From positions 1 to 40,930 of the IMG/VR virus record IMGVR_UViG_3300044700_000293: a stretch of 40,930 nt of DNA, one strand, 5' to 3'. Position 1 is the first letter of the stretch. Every line of letters begins with the position of its first letter. Below are positions 18,131-27,436 of the stretch, in pieces. The DNA comes from a virus. The position numbers were made by a program, and so were the translations under genes. The notes below the pieces were generated by a model. It was given only the letters and a program-made list of their open reading frames with translations, did no database searches and was not told the DNA's origin.

Positions 18131-20109
18131 TACGGTATGTATCTAAAATATATGTCACCGTTACTGCCTATGCTATTATCTGGAACTCCTGTCGCCTGAT
18201 AAACTGCATATCCTGGCTTCCATTTTTGCCCTGTTGAATCATAAGTTATTGTCTGGTTATTAGAGGTTGGAGTTGGTGATCCTGCGGAACTGGTATCCTT
18301 TCCAAATATGATATAGGTCGTTGCAGATGCAGTCTGAAGGAAAGTTGTGCCAGCTAAATTAGCACCAGCCCTAGTTACTAAATAACCTAAGTTAGATACA
18401 CCTCCATCTGCCTGATAAACATTAGATACTATAAAATTTTTAAATGTTGGTTCGTAATAAATTTCAGGAACAGAACTAAATCCCCCATCAGCAGCTTTGA
18501 ATTGAAATCTAGACACTTCACCAGCGGAGTGAGCATTTTTTATGTATGGGGATAGTCCTGCCGCTGCGAGGGCGGGAGTGACGTTAGTTATGGTCCCAGC
18601 ACCGACAGCTAATATGTCAAAAGGTTGAGGATTATTGTAAGATATAGGTATGCCACTTAAAGCATTCGCATTCCAAGTGGCTGTTCCTGACGGCAAACCT
18701 TGATATGTCGTAGCTGATAACGTAGTTGCAGATAGCGCAGTTATTCTTGAATTTATTGCAGATAAGTTTGTAGCTGATAGATCTATGGAAGACAGCCCAG
18801 TCGAGGATACATTACTTACTACAGCACTAAACCCTACTATGTTTGTTCCACCTAGATTCGTAGCAGAAATTGTCCCCAATGAGATTGCGCCTGAGGGGGT
18901 CCAGACTGATCCGTTATAGATTAATACGTTATTAAGAGAGGGTGCGGTTGCAGTTACAGTGATTCCTTGAATTGCGCTCGCATTTGTTTTTGGAAGATTA
19001 GCGTGTATTGAAGGTTGAAGATCAGGGTATATCGCCCCAGCATAATCGGTTAATGTTCTTTTTTCAAAGTATCCAACTCCAGGTGCTCCGGTTTGTGTAA
19101 ATGCTAAGATATCATTCTGTATTAGAGTTCCCTTTGAAATGCTATAACCTTGAAGTTTAAGTGCATTCCAAACTGGCTCTCCTGAAGGCAGATTAAAATA
19201 GTTAGTGGAAGATATTGAAATTGAACTTAAACTAGTTGAGTTTAAGTTTGTAGATCTTAAATTTACTGAGCTTAAATTTGTTGAACTTAATTGTGTAGAT
19301 TCAATTCCATTAAAAGTTTGATTATACTTTACTGAGTCTACACCACTGAACACTCCATTATTGAACTGTATGGAGAATCCTGTCCCACCTGGAGTCCCAC
19401 CTCCTGGCCCACCCGCTACGGAAGATGGTTGCCATACTCCATCAAAATATACTAAAGATTGGTATTGTAGTGGTGCAGTAGAGGTTACAGGGATTCCTCT
19501 AATTGCGCTTGCATTCCATGTTGCAAGTGCTGATGGTAAGTTCTGATATGATGTCGCTGATATGGTTACAGAGCTTAAGTTTTGTAAATAAAAACTTCCT
19601 GTTACTGAATCACCAGAAGAATTTAAATATCTATTGTCTAAATTTTGAAAGCTTAAAGCTTCCAAGGCGGCATTGTAATTTGTAGCGCAGACAGTTACAG
19701 CAGATATTGTAGTAGAAGATAAATTAGTTATTCTTGAACTTCCCGCTGACACAGATACCGCTAAAATTTCTTCTGCTGTAACTAAATTATTAAATACAGC
19801 GTCAGTGGTCGCACTGAGATTTCCCACTACAATTTCTACAGCACCTAGTCTAGCGTTGGATTCATCGTAAGTTAGCCCACTGTCTCCACCAAATTGAGTT
19901 GAGTTTTTTCTGTATTGAATTTGCCCATCCGATCCTCCCGGTAATCCAGCACCCTCTACAGTCAACCCTTGATAATTAATTGCACTTAATGTTCCTATCA
20001 CAGCAGAGGTTACATAAATTGCACTAGCCTCGGCCAACCTTACAGGGTTTCCGTTATCGTCTACATGTAGAATTATTGGATGCGGGGTTGGGCGGGGGCC
20101 TGTTGTCAT
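18130..20109 (-). CDS. Tail fibre, paralogue of the long fibre
   Basis: A 659-residue fibre. The N-terminus ends PVRLAEASAIYV, matching the attachment-like N-terminus of the 1557-residue fibre. The shaft uses the same repeat vocabulary (ISATSYQNLPS, ATWNASAIRGIPVTS, NSSGDSVTGSFYLQ, YNGSVWTPSG). The C-terminus (GDIYFRYIP) is short and polar. It probably forms a shorter side fibre or a proximal segment that carries the tailspike encoded next. A GGAG ribosome-binding site lies 9 nt before the ATG, and the stop overlaps the tailspike GTG. A Gly-rich insertion near residue 240 (AGGPGGGTPGG) may be a hinge. Confidence 0.72.
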   Translation of the reverse strand: MTTGPRPTPHPIILHVDDNGNPVRLAEASAIYVTSAVIGTLSAINYQGLTVEGAGLPGGSDGQIQYRKNSTQFGGDSGLTYDESNARLGAVEIVVGNLSATTDAVFNNLVTAEEILAVSVSAGSSRITNLSSTTISAVTVCATNYNAALEALSFQNLDNRYLNSSGDSVTGSFYLQNLSSVTISATSYQNLPSALATWNASAIRGIPVTSTAPLQYQSLVYFDGVWQPSSVAGGPGGGTPGGTGFSIQFNNGVFSGVDSVKYNQTFNGIESTQLSSTNLSSVNLRSTNLNSTSLSSISISSTNYFNLPSGEPVWNALKLQGYSISKGTLIQNDILAFTQTGAPGVGYFEKRTLTDYAGAIYPDLQPSIHANLPKTNASAIQGITVTATAPSLNNVLIYNGSVWTPSGAISLGTISATNLGGTNIVGFSAVVSNVSSTGLSSIDLSATNLSAINSRITALSATTLSATTYQGLPSGTATWNANALSGIPISYNNPQPFDILAVGAGTITNVTPALAAAGLSPYIKNAHSAGEVSRFQFKAADGGFSSVPEIYYEPTFKNFIVSNVYQADGGVSNLGYLVTRAGANLAGTTFLQTASATTYIIFGKDTSSAGSPTPTSNNQTITYDSTGQKWKPGYAVYQATGVPDNSIGSNGDIYFRYIP

Positions 20110-20115
20110 AATTTA

Positions 20116-22032
20116 TCACTCCATTTCTGGCTTCTTGGACTTCTTCTTTGGCATTTCCTCCTCAGAATCTTCTTCCTCTTCTTCTTCCTCTCCGTTGTGT
20201 GAATCTATGTCGATGTGGACTTCATCCTCACCTTCTCCGGTGTCAATGTCTGGCATGTCTTCCTCTCCTTCCATTTCCTCTTCACCTTCCATGCCTTCCA
20301 TATCACCTTCCTCTCCCATGTCGAGATCAGACTTTAGTGTTGAGATTAGCTCCTCAAGCTCCTTGAGATTATCTATCAGTTCGTCCTTCTCAGTGAACTC
20401 AACTTCGCCTTCCTCTCCTTCCATGCCTTCCATCTCGCCGCCTTCATCTTCCATCCCTTCCATGCCACCCTCTTCGTCGCCCATCTCTTCTTCGGCGGCA
20501 ACTTCGCTTGCGGCATCTTCTGCGTCCATGGCTGGGTCCATATCTTCTTCTCCACCCTGCATTTCGCCTTCCTCGTCCTCCATGCCAGCTAACTCGCCAC
20601 CATCGGACTCATACTCACCCTCGCCTTCAGGCATCTCCTGACCCATGCCCTCGGCACCCATGCCTTCCTCACCCTCTTCGCCTCCCTGGCCCATTGCAGC
20701 GGCTAAAGCTCCAGCAGCGTCTCCGCCACCAACTCCAGCTTGAATCATCTTCAATACTTGGCCGATCTTACCAAGATCATCAGCTACCTTATCAAAGTTA
20801 AGGTAGTTGAGTAATGAAGTCTCATTCAAGCTTGAATCGTATTCGCAGAGATCAAAAACTTCACTTAAGAAATCAGAAACGTCGATTGATTCAATACCAT
20901 TCTTCTCCTTGAGCATCTGAGCAAATTCAACAAGGACTCTGTTCATATTAGAGTTTCTTGGAGCGATTTGGCTTAGACATTCAAAGATGAAAGATTGCGT
21001 CTTGATTAATGAATCGAACGTGGGGTTTGCAGTAAGAGTTTGGACGTTTACTCCATACTTCTCGTTTAGAAGATTTGTTAAGTGATTCTTCACTGGCTTC
21101 TTAAATTCGAAGATCTTAGCAACAAAACCCTTTATGTCCTTATCTGGTATTCTGTTATCGTCTACCAGGAGATCCAAGTTACCCTCGACCAATGAGGAGA
21201 TTTGCTTCTTAGTAGCCATGGCGAAGTATGGAACTTCGTTTACAATCTCGGCTACTAACTGCATTATATTATCATTCGACTCATAGATGTATGATGGTAA
21301 CTTCTGGATCTTTTCGTTTGTAATCCAAATTGTATCGAGGCTCTGCTTGCTCTCTAAAAGCTCTTTAGCAATAATCTCTTGCTTGCAGAGGTGATCGTAT
21401 ATCGTGCTATTGATAGCTGAAGGAATTGAATACTTTCTATCCTCCGCTAATTGCTCTATGCTTAGTCTTGGAAGATCAAATGACTTTGAGATCACTGAGG
21501 ACAATCTTACTGAGCTTCTGACCTCTGGGGACAGAGCAAGATCTCTATTCTCCCGAAGAACTCTGACTAGCTCATCCTTCATCTCAGCTAATCTTCCAAA
21601 TTCAGGAGTTGACAATATGTTGAATGATTCATCAAACTTCTGAACTTTATCGACTAGTCTTCTGTTAATCTTCTCAAACTGCAACTTGCTTTCCCACAAG
21701 TTTAAAACTCCATCGAAGCTGCTCTTAGCGTCCGACAAATCATTTTCGAGCAAGTCAGCCAATAAGTTTGATATTTTATTATCAACTAACTTATTATAAA
21801 CGTCCTTGTTCTCAAATATTGAAGAATCCTCTATCTCAATTTCAGTTAAAGATAGTGGTGATGACTTGTAGCTTCCACGGATAACGTATTTAGATTCCGT
21901 TAGGTAAGTTACCGCATCCCCATCAACTGAGAATAATTCTACGCTCTCTCTCAGTGATCTACCGAGATAGTCACCCAGTTTTACTAGGTTTAGGAAAGTT
22001 TTGTTACGCGACTCGAAAATGTTAGTTAACAT
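20116..22032 (-). CDS. Acidic head-associated protein, possible prohead core/scaffold
   Basis: A 638-residue protein with two very different halves. Residues 1-450 are ordinary helical sequence (MLTNIFESRNKTFLNLV...). Residues about 450-638 are an extreme low-complexity region of Glu, Gly, Met and Asp built on repeats such as EGMEGEE, ending in a basic tip (PKKKSKKPEME). T4 prohead core proteins are also strongly acidic and sit near the portal gene, so an internal scaffold or DNA-mimic role is plausible, but the gene is not recognisably homologous. It lies 40 nt after the portal gene, with AAGG 9 nt before the ATG and a TAAATAG motif 19 nt upstream. Confidence 0.6.
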   Translation of the reverse strand: MLTNIFESRNKTFLNLVKLGDYLGRSLRESVELFSVDGDAVTYLTESKYVIRGSYKSSPLSLTEIEIEDSSIFENKDVYNKLVDNKISNLLADLLENDLSDAKSSFDGVLNLWESKLQFEKINRRLVDKVQKFDESFNILSTPEFGRLAEMKDELVRVLRENRDLALSPEVRSSVRLSSVISKSFDLPRLSIEQLAEDRKYSIPSAINSTIYDHLCKQEIIAKELLESKQSLDTIWITNEKIQKLPSYIYESNDNIMQLVAEIVNEVPYFAMATKKQISSLVEGNLDLLVDDNRIPDKDIKGFVAKIFEFKKPVKNHLTNLLNEKYGVNVQTLTANPTFDSLIKTQSFIFECLSQIAPRNSNMNRVLVEFAQMLKEKNGIESIDVSDFLSEVFDLCEYDSSLNETSLLNYLNFDKVADDLGKIGQVLKMIQAGVGGGDAAGALAAAMGQGGEEGEEGMGAEGMGQEMPEGEGEYESDGGELAGMEDEEGEMQGGEEDMDPAMDAEDAASEVAAEEEMGDEEGGMEGMEDEGGEMEGMEGEEGEVEFTEKDELIDNLKELEELISTLKSDLDMGEEGDMEGMEGEEEMEGEEDMPDIDTGEGEDEVHIDIDSHNGEEEEEEEDSEEEMPKKKSKKPEME

Positions 22033-22051
22033 GAATATAACCTTATCAAAA

Positions 22052-22058
22052 CTATTTA
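22052..22058 (-). promoter_or_regulatory. Candidate late promoter motif (TAAATAG)
   Basis: The reverse strand reads CCTAAATAGTTTT 19 nt before the ATG of the acidic head protein, in the 40-nt gap after the portal gene. It shares the WWAATAG core seen before three other late genes. A weak call based on the shared motif and similar spacing. Confidence 0.35.
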
Positions 22059-22072
22059 GGTATTTTTAATAC

Positions 22073-23896
22073 TTAAATTTTATTTAATTTGCTATCTAGA
22101 GACATTTCTTCAACAATTTTAATTGCCTCTTCGCTCAACCCTTCCGAAAGCATCAATTTCTTAAGTTCGGAATAATCTACTTCTTCCATGGCTGTTGGCG
22201 GGACGTTCTCCATCCCCTCCTGGCCTCCTGCCTCCATAGGTCCTGGGCCAGCCCCTGCTGCGGGATCCATTCCTGGCATGGCTCCTGGGGCTCCTGGCAT
22301 CATCGGCTGTCCTGGGGGCATTCCAGCGGCTATGGCACCCATGACTGGATCTTGAGACTGCTCTTCAAGCTTGCTCTTAATATCCTTAATTTCATCATCA
22401 TTAAGCTGGTAGTAGTTCTTGTAAAGATATTCTAAGGGGAATATATTTAAACCTTTTACCGCTTGGACAACTCTTGCCTTCTGCTCGTCAATATCCAGTT
22501 GTCTCTTAGCCGACATATCCGAAGGCTCAGGCAACTTAATTTTAAGTTTGGAGACTGCAAAAGCCGAGAAGCCACGGATTAATAAGTGTCTCTTGGCTAT
22601 CGTCTCTAAACCAATCTGAACGCACTGCTGGACTCTTAAGATAACTCTGGCAAACTTAACATCGAGCTGGCTCAGGTTAGCCTTTCTCTCTGGGCTCTGA
22701 TCCTTCTCTACGATGTAATCCTTTGGAATCTTAAGTGTAGCTAGCAGCTTATCTCTAAAGTATTTAACGTCATCTACCTCACCAAGATTCTCAGCACCCT
22801 TAAGTGTGTCAATCTTAGTTCCGCTTCCCTTACCATTGACAGCCACGAAGAAGTCCTCGTCCTGTGCTAATGGATTAAATCTAGCGTCAATTTCGCCAGT
22901 TGTCCTATTAAAATATTTCTCTTTCTTAAACTTAGACTTCTGAGCTTCAAGATACATCTCAGCCTTCGAAGCTGGCAAGTTACCTACGTCAACGTAGAAT
23001 ATTCTTCTCTCAGGTGCGCGTGAAAGACGATAGATTAACATCGCGTCTTCCATCATCTTAAGTGATTTGTAGATGGCTCTTGCAGCAGCGGCGATGCTCT
23101 TTCCATATGGATAATAAGTTGGATCAGAGCTAAACATTCTGAAATGAACGATCTGATTCTTATCTAATGGAATAATTAACTTCTGACCAGTAGCTGTGCC
23201 TACCTTGCCGAATAAAGTGTTGTCTGTTTGTAAAGGTATTTCCTGTAAGAAGTCTGTAAGAATACCATGCTGGTTTTCGATACGGTAGATGTAGTTAGGA
23301 TCAAGAATTTTAATCTTTTGAACACCCTTCTTGATCTCGTCAATATCGACAACTAATTCAATAAAGCAATCACCGTATTTAACTGTGTTTCTGGTTATGT
23401 CCCAGATGAAGTTCTCAAGGTTGATTTCTTTAAATAAAGTCTCAACTTCCTCCTTCATCAAGGGATCGTCGGAATCAATCTGCCAGTGGGTGTCATCTAA
23501 GTTAGTTTGAGTCGAGTCATCAGCGTAGATATCAAATGCAGCGGCGACTTCTGGATAATCATCCATGTCTTCGAATTCTTGATACCTGCGCTTACGTTCA
23601 AGTTCCTCCTCGTTGACAGGAACCATCTGAGTGGTCTTGAACGGGCTGATAGACCCTAGAGGTGTATTCCTAATTAAGGTATCACCCGCTAATGGGTGTG
23701 GCTCTGGTGGGACTATCTGCTGCTGGACTGTGCCGTCCTGAGGAACTAATGGCTCATTTCTGCCACTAAGGAACTTGGCAAAAAACTTACCTGATCTGCC
23801 AATTGGATAATACCAAGACCCGAACCAGCTTGATATGCTGCCTCTGCTTGGGTTGAATTGTGTGTAACCTGTGTTTTCGTTTAACTTAGTAGCCAT
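22073..23896 (-). CDS. Portal protein (gp20-like)
   Basis: A 607-residue protein with the T4 gp20 pattern. RYQEFEDMDDYPEVAAAFDIYADDST (split across residues about 104-130) is followed by TRNTVKYGDCFIELVVD, ILDPNYIYRIE, and the conserved FRMFSSDPTYYPYGKS...LKMMEDAMLIYRLSRAPERR block. The usual KYFRDKLLATLKIPKDYI phrase follows. The portal forms the dodecameric ring at the head vertex, through which the terminase pumps DNA and the tail attaches. The C-terminus has a Pro/Gly/Met-rich tail (GMPPGQPMMPGAPG). Its ATG lies inside the terminase gene (16-nt overlap), the usual terminase-portal order. Confidence 0.9.
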   Translation of the reverse strand: MATKLNENTGYTQFNPSRGSISSWFGSWYYPIGRSGKFFAKFLSGRNEPLVPQDGTVQQQIVPPEPHPLAGDTLIRNTPLGSISPFKTTQMVPVNEEELERKRRYQEFEDMDDYPEVAAAFDIYADDSTQTNLDDTHWQIDSDDPLMKEEVETLFKEINLENFIWDITRNTVKYGDCFIELVVDIDEIKKGVQKIKILDPNYIYRIENQHGILTDFLQEIPLQTDNTLFGKVGTATGQKLIIPLDKNQIVHFRMFSSDPTYYPYGKSIAAAARAIYKSLKMMEDAMLIYRLSRAPERRIFYVDVGNLPASKAEMYLEAQKSKFKKEKYFNRTTGEIDARFNPLAQDEDFFVAVNGKGSGTKIDTLKGAENLGEVDDVKYFRDKLLATLKIPKDYIVEKDQSPERKANLSQLDVKFARVILRVQQCVQIGLETIAKRHLLIRGFSAFAVSKLKIKLPEPSDMSAKRQLDIDEQKARVVQAVKGLNIFPLEYLYKNYYQLNDDEIKDIKSKLEEQSQDPVMGAIAAGMPPGQPMMPGAPGAMPGMDPAAGAGPGPMEAGGQEGMENVPPTAMEEVDYSELKKLMLSEGLSEEAIKIVEEMSLDSKLNKI

Positions 23897-25440
23897 TTAA
23901 GATCTTCTTCTTCTATTAATCCACCGGGTGTTCTTATCATATATTTAGTCCTAGAGACAGGCAGAATAAATTTATTATCGTCATTCGGCCTATGTTGTAT
24001 CATAGGCGTATTAGCTCTTATCTCATTAAATCCAAAAACTGCCAACGCTAAACCCATAATTAAATCGTCATGGCAATTAGTGTCTGCCTTATATCTACCC
24101 ACCTCGTCGATAATAAAAGTTAAAAGTTCATCAACGGTGCGCTCAGAGTTTAATTTAATTTTATTTAATCTTATCGCCTCATCCACCGCAACCAGCATTT
24201 GCCTACGATTAGCGTCAGCCATCTGGACACCAATCTCATGCTTTTCGTCTAAAAACAAGTTATCATACTGCTCAACTTCCTTCAGTTGATAGATTAAGTT
24301 GTGCCCAATTAAATTTCGCTCTGGGATAATATAAGCAGTGTTATACTCCCTACCGATCTGAGCTAAGATGGTAGCGAACTCATTAATTGGTGTCTTATTA
24401 GATTTAAACTCAGCTACCTGCTCGCCCGTATACAAATCTATTACTTGGGCAACTGATGAGTCTAGTCCTCGTCCAATAGAAGTGTCAACACCGATAACAT
24501 AATCATGATGAGGATGAATCCCACCCCAAGCACGCATACGGTTGTTAAATTTAGTGGAATACTCATTGTTTACTTGCTCCTTTAATTGCTTTAATATTTC
24601 GCCGTCAACAAAGGTGTCACCAGTTCCCAAGAACTCAGCTTCATATTCTTGAAGCCACTCTTTATAACTGATAGCTCCCCTGGTAGTTTGCTCCCACTTA
24701 TCAATATCAATCGGAGGATCTTGCTTAAGTAGTTTCTCATACATCGGTTCATAGCCTGGATGACGGTGGTATTGAGGATGGTCTTTCCAGTTGATGTCGA
24801 TAGCTTTAAATGAGTTCTCTCCAGCCCTAGCTTCGTTATATTGTCTGTGAAACCAGTTACCAATACCATTAACGGTAGACAGTGCAATAACTGAACCACC
24901 TGTTGAAATAATTGGGAATGCAGCAGCCCAAATCGTATCTATATTTTCAATGAACGCAGCTTCGTCCAAAATTAGTAACGAACCTGCAACGGAACGTCCT
25001 GATTGTTTAGATGAAGACTTAGACCTAATTTCAGACCCATTGTTAAACTTAAGTGCGTGTGCTGAATCTTTAAGTAATGGTGGCTTCAACCAGTCTGGTA
25101 GCTCATCATAGGCGGTCTTCATCCTAGAAAGCACTTCCATTGATGCATCATCATCTTTTGAAAGAATTACAACTTTGTAGTGCGAATTAAAAATACACTT
25201 CCAAAGTGCATAAGCAGCGACTAGAGTAGTGCAACCAGCCTGTCTAAACTTTCTAAGGATCGAGAACCTGTTACTTTTAAACTGTTGTATTAAGTTTTGT
25301 TGGAAAGGATACAGATCAAAGTTAACCATACCAAAGATAGGGTGAACTACCTTAATAAAGTTAGAAATGAAGTAAACTGGATCTTCCTTGCACTTTCTGA
25401 ACTCTTTTTCGAGTTTTTTCTTAATTTTATCTTCGGTCAT
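23881..25440 (-). CDS. terL: Terminase large subunit (gp17-like)
   Basis: A 519-residue packaging motor. The ATPase domain has a Walker A-like RKFRQAGCTT (64-73), Walker B LLILDEAAF (155-163) and the coupling phrase ALSTVNGIGNWF. The nuclease domain has VIGVDTSIG (Asp319), IIPERN (Glu374) and CHDDLIMG (Asp458/459), the three acidic groups of terminase nucleases. It cuts concatemers and pumps DNA through the portal. A short start (MTEDKIKKKLEKEF) makes it compact compared with T4 gp17 (610 residues). No small terminase is recognisable in the window. The 15-nt gap to the divergent glycosyltransferase leaves promoters inside the neighbouring coding regions. Confidence 0.93.
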   Translation of the reverse strand: MTEDKIKKKLEKEFRKCKEDPVYFISNFIKVVHPIFGMVNFDLYPFQQNLIQQFKSNRFSILRKFRQAGCTTLVAAYALWKCIFNSHYKVVILSKDDDASMEVLSRMKTAYDELPDWLKPPLLKDSAHALKFNNGSEIRSKSSSKQSGRSVAGSLLILDEAAFIENIDTIWAAAFPIISTGGSVIALSTVNGIGNWFHRQYNEARAGENSFKAIDINWKDHPQYHRHPGYEPMYEKLLKQDPPIDIDKWEQTTRGAISYKEWLQEYEAEFLGTGDTFVDGEILKQLKEQVNNEYSTKFNNRMRAWGGIHPHHDYVIGVDTSIGRGLDSSVAQVIDLYTGEQVAEFKSNKTPINEFATILAQIGREYNTAYIIPERNLIGHNLIYQLKEVEQYDNLFLDEKHEIGVQMADANRRQMLVAVDEAIRLNKIKLNSERTVDELLTFIIDEVGRYKADTNCHDDLIMGLALAVFGFNEIRANTPMIQHRPNDDNKFILPVSRTKYMIRTPGGLIEEEDLKWLLS

Positions 25441-25455
25441 CTATTATCCATCTAT

Positions 25456-26136
25456 ATGATATATTCTATTATATGTAGTCGTAAAGATAAGCAACCTATT
25501 AACTTTAATAATCTACTTAAGTATTTTAAAGATAGTAATATAGAATGTAGAGTAGCTTATGATCAAGAAGGAGTGTTTCAAGGTTATGCTGAAACACTTA
25601 AGTCTTTAAATGCTCAAGATGATGACATAATTATTCTATGTCATGACGACATTCAAATCTTTAGCGACAGGGATCAGTTTGTTAAAACCTTAACCGATAG
25701 TTTAGCTTCGGACAGTGTAGGTTTTGTCGGCCCAGTAGGAACTACACTCCTGGGAACAAATGCGATGTGGTGGGATCCTCACCTTCGCCAACAAGGTTAC
25801 CATCGTGGATTCGTGTTCCAGGGCTCTGACGTTAACCGCTTAAATCCCAACTACTTCGGACACCAAGGTAACGTCGTAGTCCTTGATGGCTTGTTCCTAG
25901 CAGCTAAGAAGCGAACCATAGATAAGATTGGAGGTCTAGGTAAGCCCAAGGAGTTCCCGAACGGATGGGACTACTACGACCTTTTCTACACGATGACTGC
26001 CTACGAAAAGGGATTTACCAACAAGACCGTGCCTATAATACTAACTCACTACTCCGATGGTGTGATGCGTCCTACCTGGGATGAGAACCGCAAGGAGTTT
26101 AGAAAATTGTTTAGATTACCTACGAGGTGTGTGTGA
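25456..26136 (+). CDS. Family 2-like glycosyltransferase
   Basis: A 226-residue protein from ATG 25456; the frame extends further upstream, but that part overlaps the terminase gene and has no support. It begins IYSIICSRKDKQ, a typical GT-A opening strand, then has IIILCHDDIQIF (about residues 55-66), whose DDI acts as the DXD-like metal and nucleotide-sugar site, and a WDYYDLFYTM helix near the end. It should transfer a sugar from a nucleotide-sugar, to phage DNA, a virion protein or host surface glycan. The target is unknown. A TATTAT sits 8 nt before the ATG, so a leaderless start is possible, although the -35 is weak. Confidence 0.7.
   Translation: MIYSIICSRKDKQPINFNNLLKYFKDSNIECRVAYDQEGVFQGYAETLKSLNAQDDDIIILCHDDIQIFSDRDQFVKTLTDSLASDSVGFVGPVGTTLLGTNAMWWDPHLRQQGYHRGFVFQGSDVNRLNPNYFGHQGNVVVLDGLFLAAKKRTIDKIGGLGKPKEFPNGWDYYDLFYTMTAYEKGFTNKTVPIILTHYSDGVMRPTWDENRKEFRKLFRLPTRCV
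25466..25473 (-). promoter_or_regulatory. Candidate late promoter motif (TATAATAG) before terL
   Basis: The reverse strand carries TATAATAG 25 nt before the terminase ATG, inside the first codons of the divergent glycosyltransferase gene. A TTGCTT about 15 nt further upstream could be a weak -35, so an ordinary sigma-70 promoter is the alternative to a phage-specific late promoter. Confidence 0.35.
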
Positions 26137-26450
26137 TGGACTTAGGATTTTTATTAACTTTTATTTTAATTTGCTACGGTGGAGCTAACGGTATAGTTTA
26201 CTCAGCCTTGCTAGCCAGACCTAGAGCTTGGATTTCTTCCAAGTCGAAGTTCCTTGAAAAGTTACTATCCTGCCCACTTTGTGTAGGATTTTGGCTCGGA
26301 GTCAGTTTTTCTCTTGCAGGGATTAGCTTGATCCACTATTACACACTGCTTCCTACGAGCCTTGCCAGCTTGCTCGCTGACGGGTTTGCAGGCAGTGCAT
26401 CCGCTTGGATACTCCACCTGCTACTTTACGATAAGATGGTTGGAAAGTAG
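26136..26450 (+). CDS. DUF1360-like membrane protein
   Basis: A 104-residue protein from ATG 26136, overlapping the glycosyltransferase stop as TGATG. Three hydrophobic segments (about 5-22, 45-65 and 75-100) surround ANGIVYSALLARPRAW and the motif SCPLCVGFWLGV. That motif is the signature of the DUF1360 family of small integral membrane proteins found in bacteria and phages. No biochemical role is established for the family. Tight coupling to the glycosyltransferase hints at a joint role at the host envelope, which is inference. Confidence 0.7.
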   Translation: MDLGFLLTFILICYGGANGIVYSALLARPRAWISSKSKFLEKLLSCPLCVGFWLGVSFSLAGISLIHYYTLLPTSLASLLADGFAGSASAWILHLLLYDKMVGK

Positions 26451-26533
26451 TCAACATCCTGACGAGCAGTGAGTGACAGGACGCAAACCGAACTGTAGTT
26501 TAATTAACATAAGTAATCCTCCTACAAATATAT

Positions 26534-26728
26534 ATGTTAGAAATCATCATTTCAGCGTTAGTAACTGTATTTTTTCTAATGTCTTACGATTACTTCCGAG
26601 TCTATCGCATCACCATGAGGATGGAAGAAGAAGTGGATCGTTTAGAGGACACCATCGCACGACTTAAGTTTGAGATGGATAAGCACGTAGCTAACTTTAA
26701 ATCACAATTTAATAAGTTTACGGTATGA
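26534..26728 (+). CDS. Small single-pass membrane protein with coiled coil (copy 1)
   Basis: A 64-residue protein with an N-terminal transmembrane helix (ISALVTVFFLMSYDYF), then a charged coiled coil (MRMEEEVDRLEDTIARLKFEM). The next gene has the same architecture, so the two may be diverged duplicates. The layout recalls an inner-membrane spanin, but it is short and there is no outer-membrane lipoprotein partner. No Shine-Dalgarno precedes the ATG; the upstream sequence actually reads CCTCCT. The preceding 83 nt hold nothing beyond a weak TCCTG/CAGGA inverted repeat. Confidence 0.6.
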   Translation: MLEIIISALVTVFFLMSYDYFRVYRITMRMEEEVDRLEDTIARLKFEMDKHVANFKSQFNKFTV

Positions 26729-26919
26729 TCACTATTAACATTCTTCTTGGTGTATTAGTTCTTTTGCTTGGCTACCGTTATTATGAACTTTGCGAAGATA
26801 TACAAAAGATACGAGAAGATATTGTTAGGTTAGAGATTCTCAGATACAACGGATACGCCGAACTTAAGGACGAACTAAAAATCATTCGCAACCAATCTAA
26901 CCCACTATCTTATGACTAA
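26725..26919 (+). CDS. Small single-pass membrane protein with coiled coil (copy 2)
   Basis: A 64-residue protein beginning with a transmembrane helix (INILLGVLVLLLGYRYY), then a charged helical tail (EDIQKIREDIVRLEIL). Its ATG overlaps the stop of copy 1 by 4 nt, and its own stop overlaps the next gene by 8 nt. The pair could form a heteromeric membrane complex. No known family recognised. Confidence 0.6.
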   Translation: MITINILLGVLVLLLGYRYYELCEDIQKIREDIVRLEILRYNGYAELKDELKIIRNQSNPLSYD

Positions 26920-27082
26920 AGTTAAAGAATACGTTGAGATCGAAGGTAAGCGGATTGCCGTCACCGCTGAGAACTTAATCAAGGCTTACAAAAAGATGTG
27001 GAAGATGCAAGAAGAGCTTGATTCTCTACGGGATTCAGTCTATTATCTGGAACACCGATTCGAAAGGACCTTTTCACTTTAA
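26912..27082 (+). CDS. Small coiled-coil protein
   Basis: A 56-residue protein, MTKVKEYVEIEGKRIAVTAE..., ending HRFERTFSL. A short beta hairpin is followed by a helix (KAYKKMWKMQEELDSLRDS). Its ATG sits 8 nt inside the end of the preceding gene, and its stop lies 2 nt before the next ATG, so the whole 26.5-28.2 kb stretch reads as one tightly packed operon. Codon use and spacing support a real gene; function unknown. Confidence 0.55.
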   Translation: MTKVKEYVEIEGKRIAVTAENLIKAYKKMWKMQEELDSLRDSVYYLEHRFERTFSL

Positions 27083-27084
27083 TC

Positions 27085-27426
27085 ATGAGCGATAACTTTA
27101 ACGAATACACTGACAACGATTTCGAAGACAACGTAGAATACTCCTTCACGACCGATAACTTCGAAGTTATCATGGATCGCATGCGGGGTGTCTCGGACTT
27201 CTTTCAGGCTTGTGAAGTAGACTACCTGATCGAGATGTGGCAGAAGTTCCAGAAGCCTAACCCAGATGGAACCTACAACATGAGCGTTAACTTAATCGAG
27301 AAGTTTAGCGACTTCCTGGTTGGCGAGAACCTTAACGAATTAGTTAAGAAGGGTCTTGTAGAGTTAGCTTGGTCAGACGAACACAACGACTTCGTATTCT
27401 CAGCTAAGAACTCATCAGGAGTCTGA
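27085..27426 (+). CDS. Acidic protein of unknown function
   Basis: A 113-residue, strongly acidic protein (MSDNFNEYTDNDFEDNVEY at the start). The middle is helical (FQACEVDYLIEMWQKFQK) and the end holds a beta phrase (LVELAWSDEHNDFVFSA). No family recognised. It sits 2 nt after the previous stop in a run of small genes. Small acidic early proteins of phages often bind host proteins, but nothing here shows that. Confidence 0.6.
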   Translation: MSDNFNEYTDNDFEDNVEYSFTTDNFEVIMDRMRGVSDFFQACEVDYLIEMWQKFQKPNPDGTYNMSVNLIEKFSDFLVGENLNELVKKGLVELAWSDEHNDFVFSAKNSSGV

Positions 27427-27436
27427 GGGATTAATC

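Noticed and set aside
20135-20801. Ser/Pro- and His/Pro/Leu-rich frames opposite the acidic protein
   Set aside because: They are reverse readings of the Glu/Met/Gly repeats and have no independent features.
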